Below the pieces are notes generated by a model, which ran no database searches, was not told the origin of the DNA, and was given only the letters and a program-made list of their open reading frames with translations. From Treponema sp. (GTDB taxonomy: Bacteria; Spirochaetota; Spirochaetia; Treponematales; Breznakiellaceae), in the NCBI GenBank assembly GCA_031267115.1, contig JAIRZS010000322.1, positions 1-10,950 on the forward strand: a DNA stretch of 10,950 bases, in the 5' to 3' direction. Below, piece after piece: positions 1 through 7,944 of this stretch (within the stretch, counting starts at the first letter, position 1; every line of letters starts with the position of its first letter). The position numbers and the translations under genes were made by a program.

Positions 1-2
1 TA

Positions 3-92
3 CGCGCGTTTATAGGGTCTCTGGCTGAAGAAAACCCAAAGGGCCGTAAGAAGCGTTTACGCGGGAAAGCGGCCCGGCGGCCTTGGCGATAA
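3..92 (+). CDS. Possible C-terminal end of an unidentified upstream protein (partial)
   Basis: Only this forward frame is open from the window edge: 29 codons to a TAA at 90-92, while the other two forward frames stop within 28 nt. The reading begins RAFIGSLAEENPKG and ends in a strongly basic tail (KGRKKRLRGKAARRPWR). Basic C-termini are common and the fragment is too short to name a family. It would end 44 nt before argG, so the upstream gene may share a transcript with it. It could equally be non-coding leader sequence. Confidence 0.3.
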   Translation, partial: RAFIGSLAEENPKGRKKRLRGKAARRPWR

Positions 93-117
93 TACCTGAT
101 TATGATAGGATTACGGC

Positions 118-123
118 AAGGAG
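118..123 (+). promoter_or_regulatory. Ribosome binding site that fixes the argG start
   Basis: AAGGAG lies 13 nt before the ATG at 137. The spacing is slightly long, but this is the only good SD in the region. It supports the ATG at 137 over an in-frame TTG at 83, which has no SD and would add 18 residues absent from the usual ArgG N-terminus. Confidence 0.6.
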
Positions 124-136
124 TATAAAAAAATAC

Positions 137-1438
137 ATGAAGAAGATTGTTCTCGCCTATTCGGGCGGGCTGGATACGACGGCGATTATTCCCTGGCTGA
201 AAGAGAATCAGGACTGCGAGGTTGTCGCGGTTTGCGTGGATGTGGGCCAGGAAGCGGACTGGAAGGCCATTAAGCAGCGGGCTCTGGATACGGGAGCCGC
301 CTCCTGCGTTGTTGTGGACGCGAAAAAAGAGTATGTAGAGGAATATGTGTGGCCGGCGCTTAAGGCCGGCGCCCTCTATGAGGACAAGTATCTTTTGGGG
401 ACTTCTACGGCGCGGCCCCTGATCGCCAAGATTCTGGTGGACACGGCCAGGAAGGAAAAGGCCCAGGCTATAGCCCACGGGGCTACCGGCAAGGGGAACG
501 ACCAGGTGCGTTTCGACCTGGGGATAATAGCTTTCGCGCCGGACCTGGAAATTATCGCCCCATGGCGGACCTGGCGGCTCAAAAGCCGCGAAGACGAGAT
601 CCGCTACCTGCAAAGGCGGAAGCTTCCGGTCCCTATGAAAAAGAGGGATTCTTACAGCAGGGACGACAACCTCTGGCATGTTTCCCACGAGGGGCTTGAG
701 CTGGAAGACCCTTCCAGCGAGCCGGATCTCAAGCGTATGCTCAAGATGACCGTCCTCCCGGAAAAAGCGCCCAACAAACCTGAATATGTCGAAATCGATT
801 TTGAAAAGGGCATACCGGCTGCGGTGAACGGCAAGGCCCTGGACGGCGTTACCCTGATAAAGACCCTGAACCAGATAGGCGGGGCGCACGGGATAGGCAT
901 TACCGATCTGGTGGAAAACCGCGTGGTGGGGATGAAGAGCCGGGGTATTTATGAAACCCCCGGCGGCAGCATTCTCTACTACGCCCACCAGGAACTGGAG
1001 CATATCTGCCTTGACCGGCAAAGCTACGCTTTCAAGCAGCAGGCGGCCCTGAAAATGGGCGAGCTGATCTACGGCGGCCTTTGGTTTACGCCGCTCAGGG
1101 AGGCGCTTTCCGCTTTTGTGGACAGTACCCAGAAAACGGTCAGCGGCAAGGTGCGGCTCAAGCTCTACAAAGGCGGCATCAGTTCGGCGGGGGCAAGCTC
1201 GCCGTATTCGCTTTACAACGCGAATCTCGCCAGTTTTACCACGGGCGATCTCTACAACCACGCGGACGCCAAGGGGTTTATCCGGCTTTACGGACTCCCG
1301 GTCCTGGTCCGCTCCCTGCTCAAGATGAGCGGCAAGGCTGCGCCGGAAAAAGACGCGGCAAAGCCGAAAAAGGCTCCGGTGGAAGCGGCGGGAAAAGGCA
1401 GGGCCGGGACGGCCCGGGGCGCCAAGCCTAAAGCTTAA
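137..1438 (+). CDS. argG: Argininosuccinate synthase
   Basis: Cytosolic enzyme of arginine synthesis: joins citrulline and aspartate at the cost of ATP (to AMP and PPi) to give argininosuccinate, the substrate of ArgH next door. The 433-aa product starts MKKIVLAYSGGLDTT, the classic N-terminal start with its nucleotide-binding PP-loop (SGGLDTT, residues 9-15). HGATGKGNDQ (114-123), another signature of the family, is intact, as are the synthase core blocks around residues 170-200 and 245-290. The recognisable core ends near residue 398, close to the usual family length of about 400. Beyond it is a 35-residue tail of Lys, Ala, Pro and Gly that looks disordered and is not part of the normal fold. 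No clear sigma-70 promoter is visible in the 136 nt upstream, so the gene may be read from further upstream. Identification is secure; the tail's role is unknown. Confidence 0.97.
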   Translation: MKKIVLAYSGGLDTTAIIPWLKENQDCEVVAVCVDVGQEADWKAIKQRALDTGAASCVVVDAKKEYVEEYVWPALKAGALYEDKYLLGTSTARPLIAKILVDTARKEKAQAIAHGATGKGNDQVRFDLGIIAFAPDLEIIAPWRTWRLKSREDEIRYLQRRKLPVPMKKRDSYSRDDNLWHVSHEGLELEDPSSEPDLKRMLKMTVLPEKAPNKPEYVEIDFEKGIPAAVNGKALDGVTLIKTLNQIGGAHGIGITDLVENRVVGMKSRGIYETPGGSILYYAHQELEHICLDRQSYAFKQQAALKMGELIYGGLWFTPLREALSAFVDSTQKTVSGKVRLKLYKGGISSAGASSPYSLYNANLASFTTGDLYNHADAKGFIRLYGLPVLVRSLLKMSGKAAPEKDAAKPKKAPVEAAGKGRAGTARGAKPKA

Positions 1439-1452
1439 AGAAGAAGAAATAA

Positions 1453-1543
1453 CCACGAAGTCGAAAAAGTCAAAGAAGTAGAAGAAGGAGGTCGAAGAAA
1501 AGACCTGAGTGCAATGATTCATTCGACTTCTTCGACTTTGCGG
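1453..1543. repeat. Imperfect inverted repeat with 9-nt-period purine repeat between argG and argH
   Basis: Arms 1453-1475 and 1521-1543 are inverted copies that match at 18 of 23 positions. The left side (about 1455-1490) also repeats degenerately every 9 nt around GAAGTCGAA, GAAGTAGAA and GAAGGAGG. The right arm contains TTCGACTTC followed directly by TTCGACTTT. Transcribed, the arms would form a long hairpin, but the sequence after it (TAAAATTT, 1544-1551) is not a T run, so it is not a standard terminator. TAAAAT at 1544-1549 resembles a -10 box for argH, but no matching -35 is present. It may be a dispersed intergenic repeat or an RNA-processing or attenuation site between the two genes. 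Confidence 0.6.
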
Positions 1544-1581
1544 TAAAATTTCCAAAGCGTGTTTTAACGAGGGAGCTTTTA

Positions 1582-3027
1582 TTGGCTGAAACAACCAAAA
1601 ACAGCGGGGATTCCGCCGGTCCCGCGAAAAAGCCGGCTGTGCTGTGGGCGGGAAGGCTGGAGGAAAAGCCCGGGGAAGAAGCGTTCGAATTCCAGTCCTC
1701 AATTCATGTTGACAAGCGCCTGGCCCTGGACGATATCAGGGGGAGCCGGGCCCATGCAGCAATGCTGGGAAAGCAGGGCATTGTCCCCCGGGAAACAGCC
1801 GAAGCCCTGGATGCCGAATTGATCAGGATTGCCGAAGATATCTCGAAAGGCGAACTGGAAATCGATCCGCGCTGCGAGGACATTCATTCGTTTATCGAGG
1901 GGATTCTTACCGAAAAACTCGGGACGCCCGGGCAAATGGTCCATGCCGGGAGAAGCCGGAACGATCAGGTTGTTCTTGACTTCAGGCTCAATCTGAAACG
2001 GGTAGTACCGGAAATCGAGGCGGAGCTTGCGGAAACAATACGGGCGCTGCTGGATGTGGCGGAAAAACACGCGGCCGACGTTATGCCCGGCTACACCCAC
2101 CTGCAAAGGGCCCAGCCTGTAACGCTGGGGCACCACCTGGCGGCCTGGTGCGCCGGCCTGGACCGGGACCTTGGCCGTTTCGGCGACGCCCTGAAAAGGC
2201 TGGACGCCTGCCCGCTGGGGGCCGGGGCGCTCGCCGGTTCAACCCTCCCGCTGGACAGGGAAATGACCGCGCGCCTCCTGGGCTTTAGCCGGCCCAGCCT
2301 TAATTCCATGGATTCCGTGGCGGACAGGGACTTTGCCCTGGAGCTTGCCTCGGCCGCGGCGATACTGTCCGTCCGCCTTTCCCGCTTCTGCGAAGACCTG
2401 GTCCTGTGGGCCAGCGAGGAATTCGGCTTTATCGATCTTGCCGAAAAGTGGAGTACCGGCTCTTCCATTATGCCCCAGAAAAAGAACCCCGATTTCGCGG
2501 AGCTTATCCGGGGCAAATCCGGAAGGGCTATCGGCAATCTGGTTACGCTCCTTACCCTGCTCAAAGGGCTGCCCTACGCCTACGACAAGGATTTGCAGGA
2601 AGACAAGGAGGCCCTTTTCGATAGCCTGGATACGGTCCGGTCCTGCCTCCGTATGTTCCGGGGCATGGTTTCAAGCGCCGCCTTTAACACCGGCCGCATG
2701 GGGGCCGCCTGTTCCGGCGGCTTTCTGGAGGCCACCGACGCGGCGGAATACCTGGTGCGCAAAGGCCTCCCCTTCCGTCTGGCGCATGAGGCCGCCGCCC
2801 TGCTGGTACGCGACTGTATCGCCGCAGGCCAGCAGAGTATCGCGGAACGCTCCCTGGCCGAACTGAAACAGCGCTCCCCCCTGTTCGAGGCCGATATTTA
2901 CCAGGCCATTACCCCGGCGGCAATGGTTTCCGCCCGCAGCCTTCCCGGCGGCCCGGCCCCGGAAGAAGTGCTCCGGCAGATAGAGACGCTGCGCAAACGG
3001 ATCGCGGAGGTGCAGGCCCCGCGCTGA
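1582..3027 (+). CDS. argH: Argininosuccinate lyase
   Basis: Splits argininosuccinate into arginine and fumarate in the cytosol, following ArgG. The 481-aa product belongs to the fumarase/aspartase superfamily. Visible signatures are HAGRSRNDQV (121-130), the TH pair in YTHLQRAQP with catalytic-type His173, and the flexible signature loop GSSIMPQKKNP (293-303) that supplies the catalytic serine. The start is a TTG preceded by GAGGGAG (1569-1575) at 6-nt spacing. An Ala/Lys-rich polar stretch of about 20 residues precedes the first conserved block (LWAGRL, 21-26), so the protein is slightly longer than the usual 460 or so residues. It is probably co-transcribed with argG across the 143-nt gap. 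Its stop lies 21 nt from the stop of the convergent kinase gene, with no room for a terminator. Confidence 0.97.
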   Translation: MAETTKNSGDSAGPAKKPAVLWAGRLEEKPGEEAFEFQSSIHVDKRLALDDIRGSRAHAAMLGKQGIVPRETAEALDAELIRIAEDISKGELEIDPRCEDIHSFIEGILTEKLGTPGQMVHAGRSRNDQVVLDFRLNLKRVVPEIEAELAETIRALLDVAEKHAADVMPGYTHLQRAQPVTLGHHLAAWCAGLDRDLGRFGDALKRLDACPLGAGALAGSTLPLDREMTARLLGFSRPSLNSMDSVADRDFALELASAAAILSVRLSRFCEDLVLWASEEFGFIDLAEKWSTGSSIMPQKKNPDFAELIRGKSGRAIGNLVTLLTLLKGLPYAYDKDLQEDKEALFDSLDTVRSCLRMFRGMVSSAAFNTGRMGAACSGGFLEATDAAEYLVRKGLPFRLAHEAAALLVRDCIAAGQQSIAERSLAELKQRSPLFEADIYQAITPAAMVSARSLPGGPAPEEVLRQIETLRKRIAEVQAPR

Positions 3028-3048
3028 CCGGCAATCGGGCGCCCTCAC

Positions 3049-5064
3049 CTACCGCATATGGGCTTTAAGTTTCTTCATTACCTCGTCAAAGTCGATGGGC
3101 TTCCCCAGGTGATCGTTCATTCCCGCAGCAAGGCACATTTCCACGTCTTCCCGGAATACATTGGCGGTCATGGCGATTATGGGTATCTTCTTTGAAAACA
3201 CCGGGGGATTTCCCTTGCAAAAAGATTCCTCCAGGGCGCGGATCCTGCGGGTTGCCTCTATGCCGTCCATTTCGGGCATGTGGATATCCATAAGGATGCA
3301 CTGGTACTTCCCCGGATTTTCCTGGAACATGCGCACCGCTTCCACGCCGTTCTCCGCGCATTCAACTTTCGCCGCGGTATCTTCCAGCATGGCTATGGCA
3401 ATTTCCCTGTTTATTTCCACATCCTCGGCAAGGAGTATCGTCTTTCCGGAGAAGATATTCTCCGCCGCCCCGTCCTCTTCCCGGACAGCCCCGCCTGCCG
3501 GGGCAGGGCCGGGGGAAAACCCGGTCGCAATATCCATGCCCGGTAGAAGCCCGCCCCCCGGCCTTCCCGGCATTTCCGGAGATCCCAGGTGGACGACAAT
3601 TTCGAAGATAAACGAGGAACCGTGCCCCGGCTGGGATTCCACCCAGATTTCGCCGCCCATCAGTTCTACAATGCTTTTGCAGATGGAAAGGCCAAGCCCC
3701 ACGCCTTCGTGTTTCCGGGAAAAGTCCCCTTCGCCCTGCTCGAAAAGCATAAAGAGCCTGGACCGCTGTTCCTCGGCGATCCCGATGCCCGTGTCGCTTA
3801 TATCGAAGTGCAGGCCCAGGGTATTCCCCTGGGAAGCTACCGGCTGGACTCTGAGGGTAATGTAGCCTTCCGGAGGGGTAAACTTAATCGCGTTGGAGAG
3901 CAGGTTTGTCAGCACCTGGGAAAGGCGGTGCTCGTCCGCGACGATGAACCGGGGTATGCCTTCGTCAATGGAAAAATTGAACTTGTGATGCTTCTCGTCA
4001 ATGCGGAAAGACATCATCTCGGTTACCCGGTGGATCATCCTGTAAAGATCAAATTCCGCGCTTACAAGCTGGAATTTTCCCGCGTCGATCCTGGACATAT
4101 CCAGGATGTCGGTGATAACCCCCAAAAGGTGGACCGAAGCCTCGCTGATCTTCGGAAGGCAGTACGCCACTTTTTCCGGGTCCAGGGAATGCTGCCTTGC
4201 TATGGCGGTCATCCCGATAATCGCATTAAGGGGGGTACGCATCTCGTGGCTCATCCGGGCAAGAAAGCTGGTCTTGGCGGCATTGGAATATTCGGCCAAT
4301 TCCTTGGCGGCAAGTATCTCTTTTTCGGCGATCTTCAGATCGCTGATATCGACGCTGTGCTGCAGGTGAACGAAAGTGCCGTTGCTCCATTCAATTAAAT
4401 CGCTCGTATTTTTATAGTACCGGCCGGTAAGCGCGTTGAATTCTTCCCAGACAATAACTTCGCCCCTGTTCTGTTTTAGTTTTCCAAGCGGGCAGAAAGT
4501 GCAGGGGCCGTCCTGGTCTTTCTGGAATACTTTCCAGCAGGGCTCCCCGAGTACCCGGTCGTCCAGGCGGAAGCTTTTCTTCATGGATCTGTTGATAAAG
4601 AGGATCCGGTACGATTCAGGGTCCGAAACAAAGAGGAAGGCCTCAATGCCGTTAAAAATGCTGCGGAAAACATTGGTGGACATGGTGGACTGGGTCATTT
4701 TATCCAGCATGACATTGATCGACGCGGAAAGCGACTGTATTTCCAGAAAAGTCCTGCGGTTTACAGGGAGGCGGCAGCTTGAGGTAATCTTGTGGATATC
4801 CCTGGCAAGACGCTCAATGGGACGGAGTATCGAATAGCCTACCAGGGCGTAGTGAACGAAAACTATCAGCGAAAAAAAACATACAAAAAGCAGGACCAGC
4901 CGGTTAAGCCATACAAGAATCCTGCCGCCGCCTTCCGGAAAGCCGGGAATCCCCGGCAGGAAGAAGCGGAACACGGCTATTGTCAGGATTATGGCAGCGG
5001 CCAGAGTAATGCCAAGGGTGAGAATAACTTTAATCCGCAGGGACGATCCCTTTTTTTCCAACAC
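3049..5064 (-). CDS. Membrane-bound hybrid sensor histidine kinase with receiver domain
   Basis: A 671-aa sensor that should autophosphorylate on His and pass the phosphate to its own C-terminal Asp. In order: a transmembrane helix (about 11-36), a short extracytoplasmic loop of about 18 residues, a second helix (about 54-77), a HAMP-like linker (about 78-125), a PAS-like domain (about 130-250), HisKA with SHEMRTPLN and phospho-His273, then HATPase_c with N-box Asn391 in NLLSNAIKFT, DTGIGI (424-429) and GVGLGLS (454-460). A Gly/Pro-rich linker (about 497-535) leads to a receiver with Glu547/Asp548, phospho-Asp593 in MDIHMPEMDG, Thr633 and Lys655. The tiny periplasmic loop suggests sensing in the membrane or through the PAS domain, which has Cys176, Cys188 and Cys191. 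No Hpt, DNA-binding or enzymatic output domain and no partner regulator are present, so it is an orphan. The start is GTG, with GGAG 8 nt upstream; the next codon, TTG, is an alternative. The stimulus cannot be deduced. Confidence 0.93.
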   Translation of the reverse strand: MLEKKGSSLRIKVILTLGITLAAAIILTIAVFRFFLPGIPGFPEGGGRILVWLNRLVLLFVCFFSLIVFVHYALVGYSILRPIERLARDIHKITSSCRLPVNRRTFLEIQSLSASINVMLDKMTQSTMSTNVFRSIFNGIEAFLFVSDPESYRILFINRSMKKSFRLDDRVLGEPCWKVFQKDQDGPCTFCPLGKLKQNRGEVIVWEEFNALTGRYYKNTSDLIEWSNGTFVHLQHSVDISDLKIAEKEILAAKELAEYSNAAKTSFLARMSHEMRTPLNAIIGMTAIARQHSLDPEKVAYCLPKISEASVHLLGVITDILDMSRIDAGKFQLVSAEFDLYRMIHRVTEMMSFRIDEKHHKFNFSIDEGIPRFIVADEHRLSQVLTNLLSNAIKFTPPEGYITLRVQPVASQGNTLGLHFDISDTGIGIAEEQRSRLFMLFEQGEGDFSRKHEGVGLGLSICKSIVELMGGEIWVESQPGHGSSFIFEIVVHLGSPEMPGRPGGGLLPGMDIATGFSPGPAPAGGAVREEDGAAENIFSGKTILLAEDVEINREIAIAMLEDTAAKVECAENGVEAVRMFQENPGKYQCILMDIHMPEMDGIEATRRIRALEESFCKGNPPVFSKKIPIIAMTANVFREDVEMCLAAGMNDHLGKPIDFDEVMKKLKAHMR

Positions 5065-5363
5065 CGGCGCCGCTCCAATTGTTACTATTCAGCCATAGCG
5101 TAAATTCAGAACTTTTCTTGTTCTTTCATGCTTTAACAAGGGGGTAAAGAAGCCGCTCCCGCCCGGCCGCGGCATTAAGCCCTTTCGATCCCAACCGGCT
5201 CATCGAGGGGCCGCCGGCCCCTTCCGGGCTAAAGACCCCTTTATTTCGCCGGTTTTCGCTATCCCCCGCAGGCCGTCGAATAGTTGCTTTTTCTTACAAT
5301 GATAATACAGGCGGGCGATGTTTCCTATACAAATTTATTTTCTTTCGTAGTAGTATTTAACAA
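5065..5363. other. Divergent intergenic region between the kinase gene and the mla-like operon
   Basis: No convincing gene is present. The kinase side carries an inverted repeat AGAAC-N7-GTTCT (5108-5112 and 5120-5124), a possible operator upstream of the kinase. A perfect GC hairpin, GGGGCC-GCC-GGCCCC (5207-5221), sits mid-region without a T run. The mlaE side is AT-rich: TACAAT (5295-5300), GATAAT (5301-5306) and TATACA (5326-5331) are -10-like, but none has a good -35 at normal spacing; TTGCTT (5284-5289) is too close to the first two. A promoter for the operon is expected here but cannot be fixed by eye. Confidence 0.5.
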
Positions 5364-6134
5364 GTGGATACAGCAATCAGGAAAATAAAAGATATCCTGT
5401 ACAATCTGGGCTTTTTTACCCAAACCCTCAGGCGTATCCCGGTTTTTATATTCCGGGGCAAGGTGTCCCACCGTATTCTGGTCATGCAGATACTCTTTAC
5501 CTTTGTGGAAGCAATGGGCGTCTCCACGCTTCTGGCCCTGGGCATCGGGGCCGCGGTAAACATTATCGGCATGCCGTTCCTCGCCGGCCTTTCCCAGGAG
5601 TGGGTCATCTACCCCCTGCTCATCACCATAATCACCCGCGAACTGGGGCCGCTGCTCGCGGCGTTCATCATCATCGCCCGCTCGGCAACAGCCATCGCCA
5701 CGGAAATCGCCGGCATGGTAATCTCCCACGAGGTAGAGGCCTATATCTCCGTAGGCGTGGATCCCGTCGAGCATATAGCGGTCCCCCGTTTTTTGGGAGC
5801 CACCATTTCCCTCTTCCTCCTCAACGTGTACTTTTCGCTTTTCGGCCTTGCGGGTTCCTTCCTGGTAGCCCAGGTTTTCAACCCCCTGCCGGCGGCGGTC
5901 TATTTCAGCAACCTCTTACAGGCACTGACCCTCCAGGATATCCTTGTCACCATGGCCAAGAGCGTAGTCTTCGGGATGATCATCAGTTCCACAGCCATAA
6001 TCAGCGGCTTTTCGGTGGAACGGGCCAGCACGGAGGTCCCCGTCGCCGGACTCAGGGCCGTAAGCTCCGCCTTTGCCGGCAGCATCCTGGCGGATCTGCT
6101 CATCTCGGCCTTCTACTACGCGGCCCTGGTATAG
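5364..6134 (+). CDS. mlaE: MlaE-like ABC transporter permease (MCE-type lipid transport)
   Basis: A 256-aa integral inner-membrane protein of the MlaE/YrbE family, the permease of MCE-type systems that move phospholipid or other lipids across the envelope. An amphipathic N-terminal segment (1-37) precedes several membrane segments (roughly 38-68, 80-104, 143-172, 195-216 and 232-254). The conserved cytoplasmic region that contacts the ATPase is recognisable as ARSATAIATEIAGMV (105-119) followed by HEVEAYISVGVDP (122-134). Length matches the family. The start is GTG, since an in-frame TAA lies 6 nt upstream. There is no SD before it (TATTTAACAA), so translation initiation is unusual or the mRNA is nearly leaderless. 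It leads the operon, with mlaF 12 nt downstream. The function is solid at family level; the lipid and direction of transport are unknown. Confidence 0.93.
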   Translation: MDTAIRKIKDILYNLGFFTQTLRRIPVFIFRGKVSHRILVMQILFTFVEAMGVSTLLALGIGAAVNIIGMPFLAGLSQEWVIYPLLITIITRELGPLLAAFIIIARSATAIATEIAGMVISHEVEAYISVGVDPVEHIAVPRFLGATISLFLLNVYFSLFGLAGSFLVAQVFNPLPAAVYFSNLLQALTLQDILVTMAKSVVFGMIISSTAIISGFSVERASTEVPVAGLRAVSSAFAGSILADLLISAFYYAALV

Positions 6135-6146
6135 GCCGGGGTTGCA

Positions 6147-6890
6147 ATGGACAAACCGTTACCGTTAATAGAGCTGTGCAATGTCGGTTTTTCGGCCCAG
6201 GAAAACCGGATAGTCGAGGATATTTCCGTCAAATTCACGGAGGGGACAGCCACGGCCCTGGCGGGCCCCTCCGGCGGCGGCAAAAGCACGGTGCTCAAAC
6301 TGGCCGCCGGGATTCTGGTCCCGGATCGCGGCGAGGTGCGTTACCGTGATCAGAATATCGCCGCCTTTACCCGGGGGCAGAACCTGGATTTCCGCAAGGA
6401 AACAGCGGTAGTTTTCCAGGATTCAGCGCTCTGGGCCAACCAGACCCTGTACCAGACCCTGGAACTGCCCCTGCACATCCACTACCCCCTGATGAGCGCG
6501 AAAGAGCGGGAACAGCGAATCCGCGAGGTAGTGTCCGCGGTCGGATACAGGCGGGACCTTGCGGTAAGGCCGGCCCTGCTTTCAATGGGCGAGCAGAAAC
6601 TCATCGGCTTTGCCCGGGCCATGGTCTGCCGGCCGGCCATACTCTTTCTGGACGAATGGCTCGAATCCCTTGACGACGAAGCCGCCCGGCGGCTCCTCTC
6701 CCTCGTCCGGCGCTTCAAGTCCGAAGGCAGTACCCTGGTGTTTATCAGCCACGATTTTGATCTTGTTTCAAACCTCTCCGACCGTGTTATTATGATTGCG
6801 GGCGGGAAAATTTCCGCAAATGTAACCCGCGAGGAACTTATCCGGAACAAGAACGTCGCGGGCCTCATAGAAGAAGGGATGAACGAATGA
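6147..6890 (+). CDS. mlaF: MlaF-like ABC transporter ATPase
   Basis: A 247-aa cytoplasmic ATPase that should power the MlaE-like permease encoded just upstream. Walker A is GPSGGGKST (40-48), the Q-loop Gln is residue 91 in VVFQDS, Walker B is ILFLDE (165-170) with the catalytic Glu present, the D-loop is ESLDD (173-177) and the switch His is 202 in FISHD. The ABC signature reads LSMGEQ (145-150) instead of LSGGQ, with Met replacing a glycine and Glu following the conserved glycine. All other catalytic elements are intact, so it should be active. The ATG lies 12 nt after the mlaE stop with only a weak G-rich SD, and its stop overlaps the mlaD start by four bases (ATGA, 6887-6890), which implies coupled translation. 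Confidence 0.93.
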   Translation: MDKPLPLIELCNVGFSAQENRIVEDISVKFTEGTATALAGPSGGGKSTVLKLAAGILVPDRGEVRYRDQNIAAFTRGQNLDFRKETAVVFQDSALWANQTLYQTLELPLHIHYPLMSAKEREQRIREVVSAVGYRRDLAVRPALLSMGEQKLIGFARAMVCRPAILFLDEWLESLDDEAARRLLSLVRRFKSEGSTLVFISHDFDLVSNLSDRVIMIAGGKISANVTREELIRNKNVAGLIEEGMNE

Positions 6891-7930
6891 AATTCCGCAT
6901 ACGCTTTGCCGACAAAATCGTAGGATTTTTCATCATAGTGGCGCTGGCCGCCCTGATGTTCGTCATCTTCATGCTCGGCAGAAGCCAGCGCTGGTTCAGG
7001 CGGGATTACCAGTACCTGGCCTATTTTGAAAGCGCCGCCGGGCTTTCCCCCAACATGGAAGTGCAGTACAAAGGCTTCCCCATAGGCCGGATCAAAAGCC
7101 GCAGGCTCGCGGAAAACGATCAGGTAGAAGCGGTCATCCTCATCTACGATACCTACGCGGACCGGGTAAGGGAAGGCTCCCTGGTAGAACTCCAGATCAG
7201 CCCCATAGGCCTGGGGAACCGCTTCCAGTTTTATCCCGGCCTGGGTTCCCGCCGCCTTGAGGAAGGCTCGGTCATCCCCCGCGCCGGCACCCCGATAGCC
7301 CGCCTGTTTATAGAGCAGGGCCTCGCCTCCGTCCCGCTCCAGTCGGACAGCATTACCCTCCTGGTAAGCCAGGTAAACACCCTGCTGGAACAGCTCAACA
7401 AGCTGGCCGGCGAAGTCGAGGGCGCGCTCGAAGGCAGCGACGAAACCGCCATAGGCCGGGTAGTGCAGGGCTTTGAGAAGGGCCTGGGCAGCATCAGCGG
7501 CGCCGCCGGCGACATTGGCGGCGTAGTCAGCCAGGTTTATACAGACCTGGGGCCCATCCTCGCGGACATCGACGAGCTTGTCGCCGGCCTGAAAACAGTC
7601 GCCGCCGACCTCGGGACCGTTTCCTCGCAGCTTGCCGCCCCCGGAGGCACCGTTTCTTCCATTCTGGACGGCAGCGGCACGGTCTATACCAACCTCGACG
7701 CCTCGCTCGCCTCTATTGCGGGCATACTGCGAAACCTCGAAAGGACCGCCGCCTTCATCCCGCCCCAGCTTCCCCAGATAGGCAGGCTCATCGCGGAACT
7801 CAGCCAGGTCCTCCAGGGCGCCGAAGACCTCCTGGTCTCGCTGAGGAACAACCCCCTGCTCAGGAAAGGCTTCCCCGAACGCCAGGGAAACCAAAGCGCC
7901 GGTTCGGGCGTCCGCGACGTCAGCTTTTAG
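6887..7930 (+). CDS. mlaD: MlaD-like MCE-domain protein
   Basis: A 347-aa substrate-binding component of the MCE transporter. One N-terminal transmembrane helix (about 11-30) anchors it in the inner membrane. It is followed by a single MCE domain (about 43-118) with the typical VQYKGFPIGRI turn (59-69) and the SPIGLGNRF segment (105-113). The remainder (about 145-320) is a long helical region rich in Gly, Ala, Ser and Leu, much longer than in E. coli MlaD. It could form the extended tunnel or needle seen in other MCE assemblies, or contact the next gene's lipoprotein. The last part, up to NNPLLRKGFPE, resembles C-termini seen in related MCE proteins. Translation is coupled to mlaF by the ATGA overlap. 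The stop codon TAG overlaps the SD of the lipoprotein gene that follows. Confidence 0.92.
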   Translation: MKFRIRFADKIVGFFIIVALAALMFVIFMLGRSQRWFRRDYQYLAYFESAAGLSPNMEVQYKGFPIGRIKSRRLAENDQVEAVILIYDTYADRVREGSLVELQISPIGLGNRFQFYPGLGSRRLEEGSVIPRAGTPIARLFIEQGLASVPLQSDSITLLVSQVNTLLEQLNKLAGEVEGALEGSDETAIGRVVQGFEKGLGSISGAAGDIGGVVSQVYTDLGPILADIDELVAGLKTVAADLGTVSSQLAAPGGTVSSILDGSGTVYTNLDASLASIAGILRNLERTAAFIPPQLPQIGRLIAELSQVLQGAEDLLVSLRNNPLLRKGFPERQGNQSAGSGVRDVSF

Positions 7931-7944
7931 GAGGCGGGAAAACA

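Noticed and set aside
83..136. Upstream in-frame TTG as the argG start
   Set aside because: It would add 18 residues not typical of ArgG, lacks an SD, and would overlap the possible end of the upstream gene. The ATG at 137 gives the canonical MKKIVLAYSGGLDTT start.
5207..5221. GC hairpin GGGGCC-GCC-GGCCCC as a terminator
   Set aside because: It lies between divergent genes, where no terminator is needed, and has no T run on either side.
5197..5345. Stop-free - strand stretch of more than 40 codons in the divergent gap, with a basic protein-like reading
   Set aside because: It has no ATG, GTG or TTG start and no SD, and I recognise no family. Random open stretches of this size are common in GC-rich DNA.
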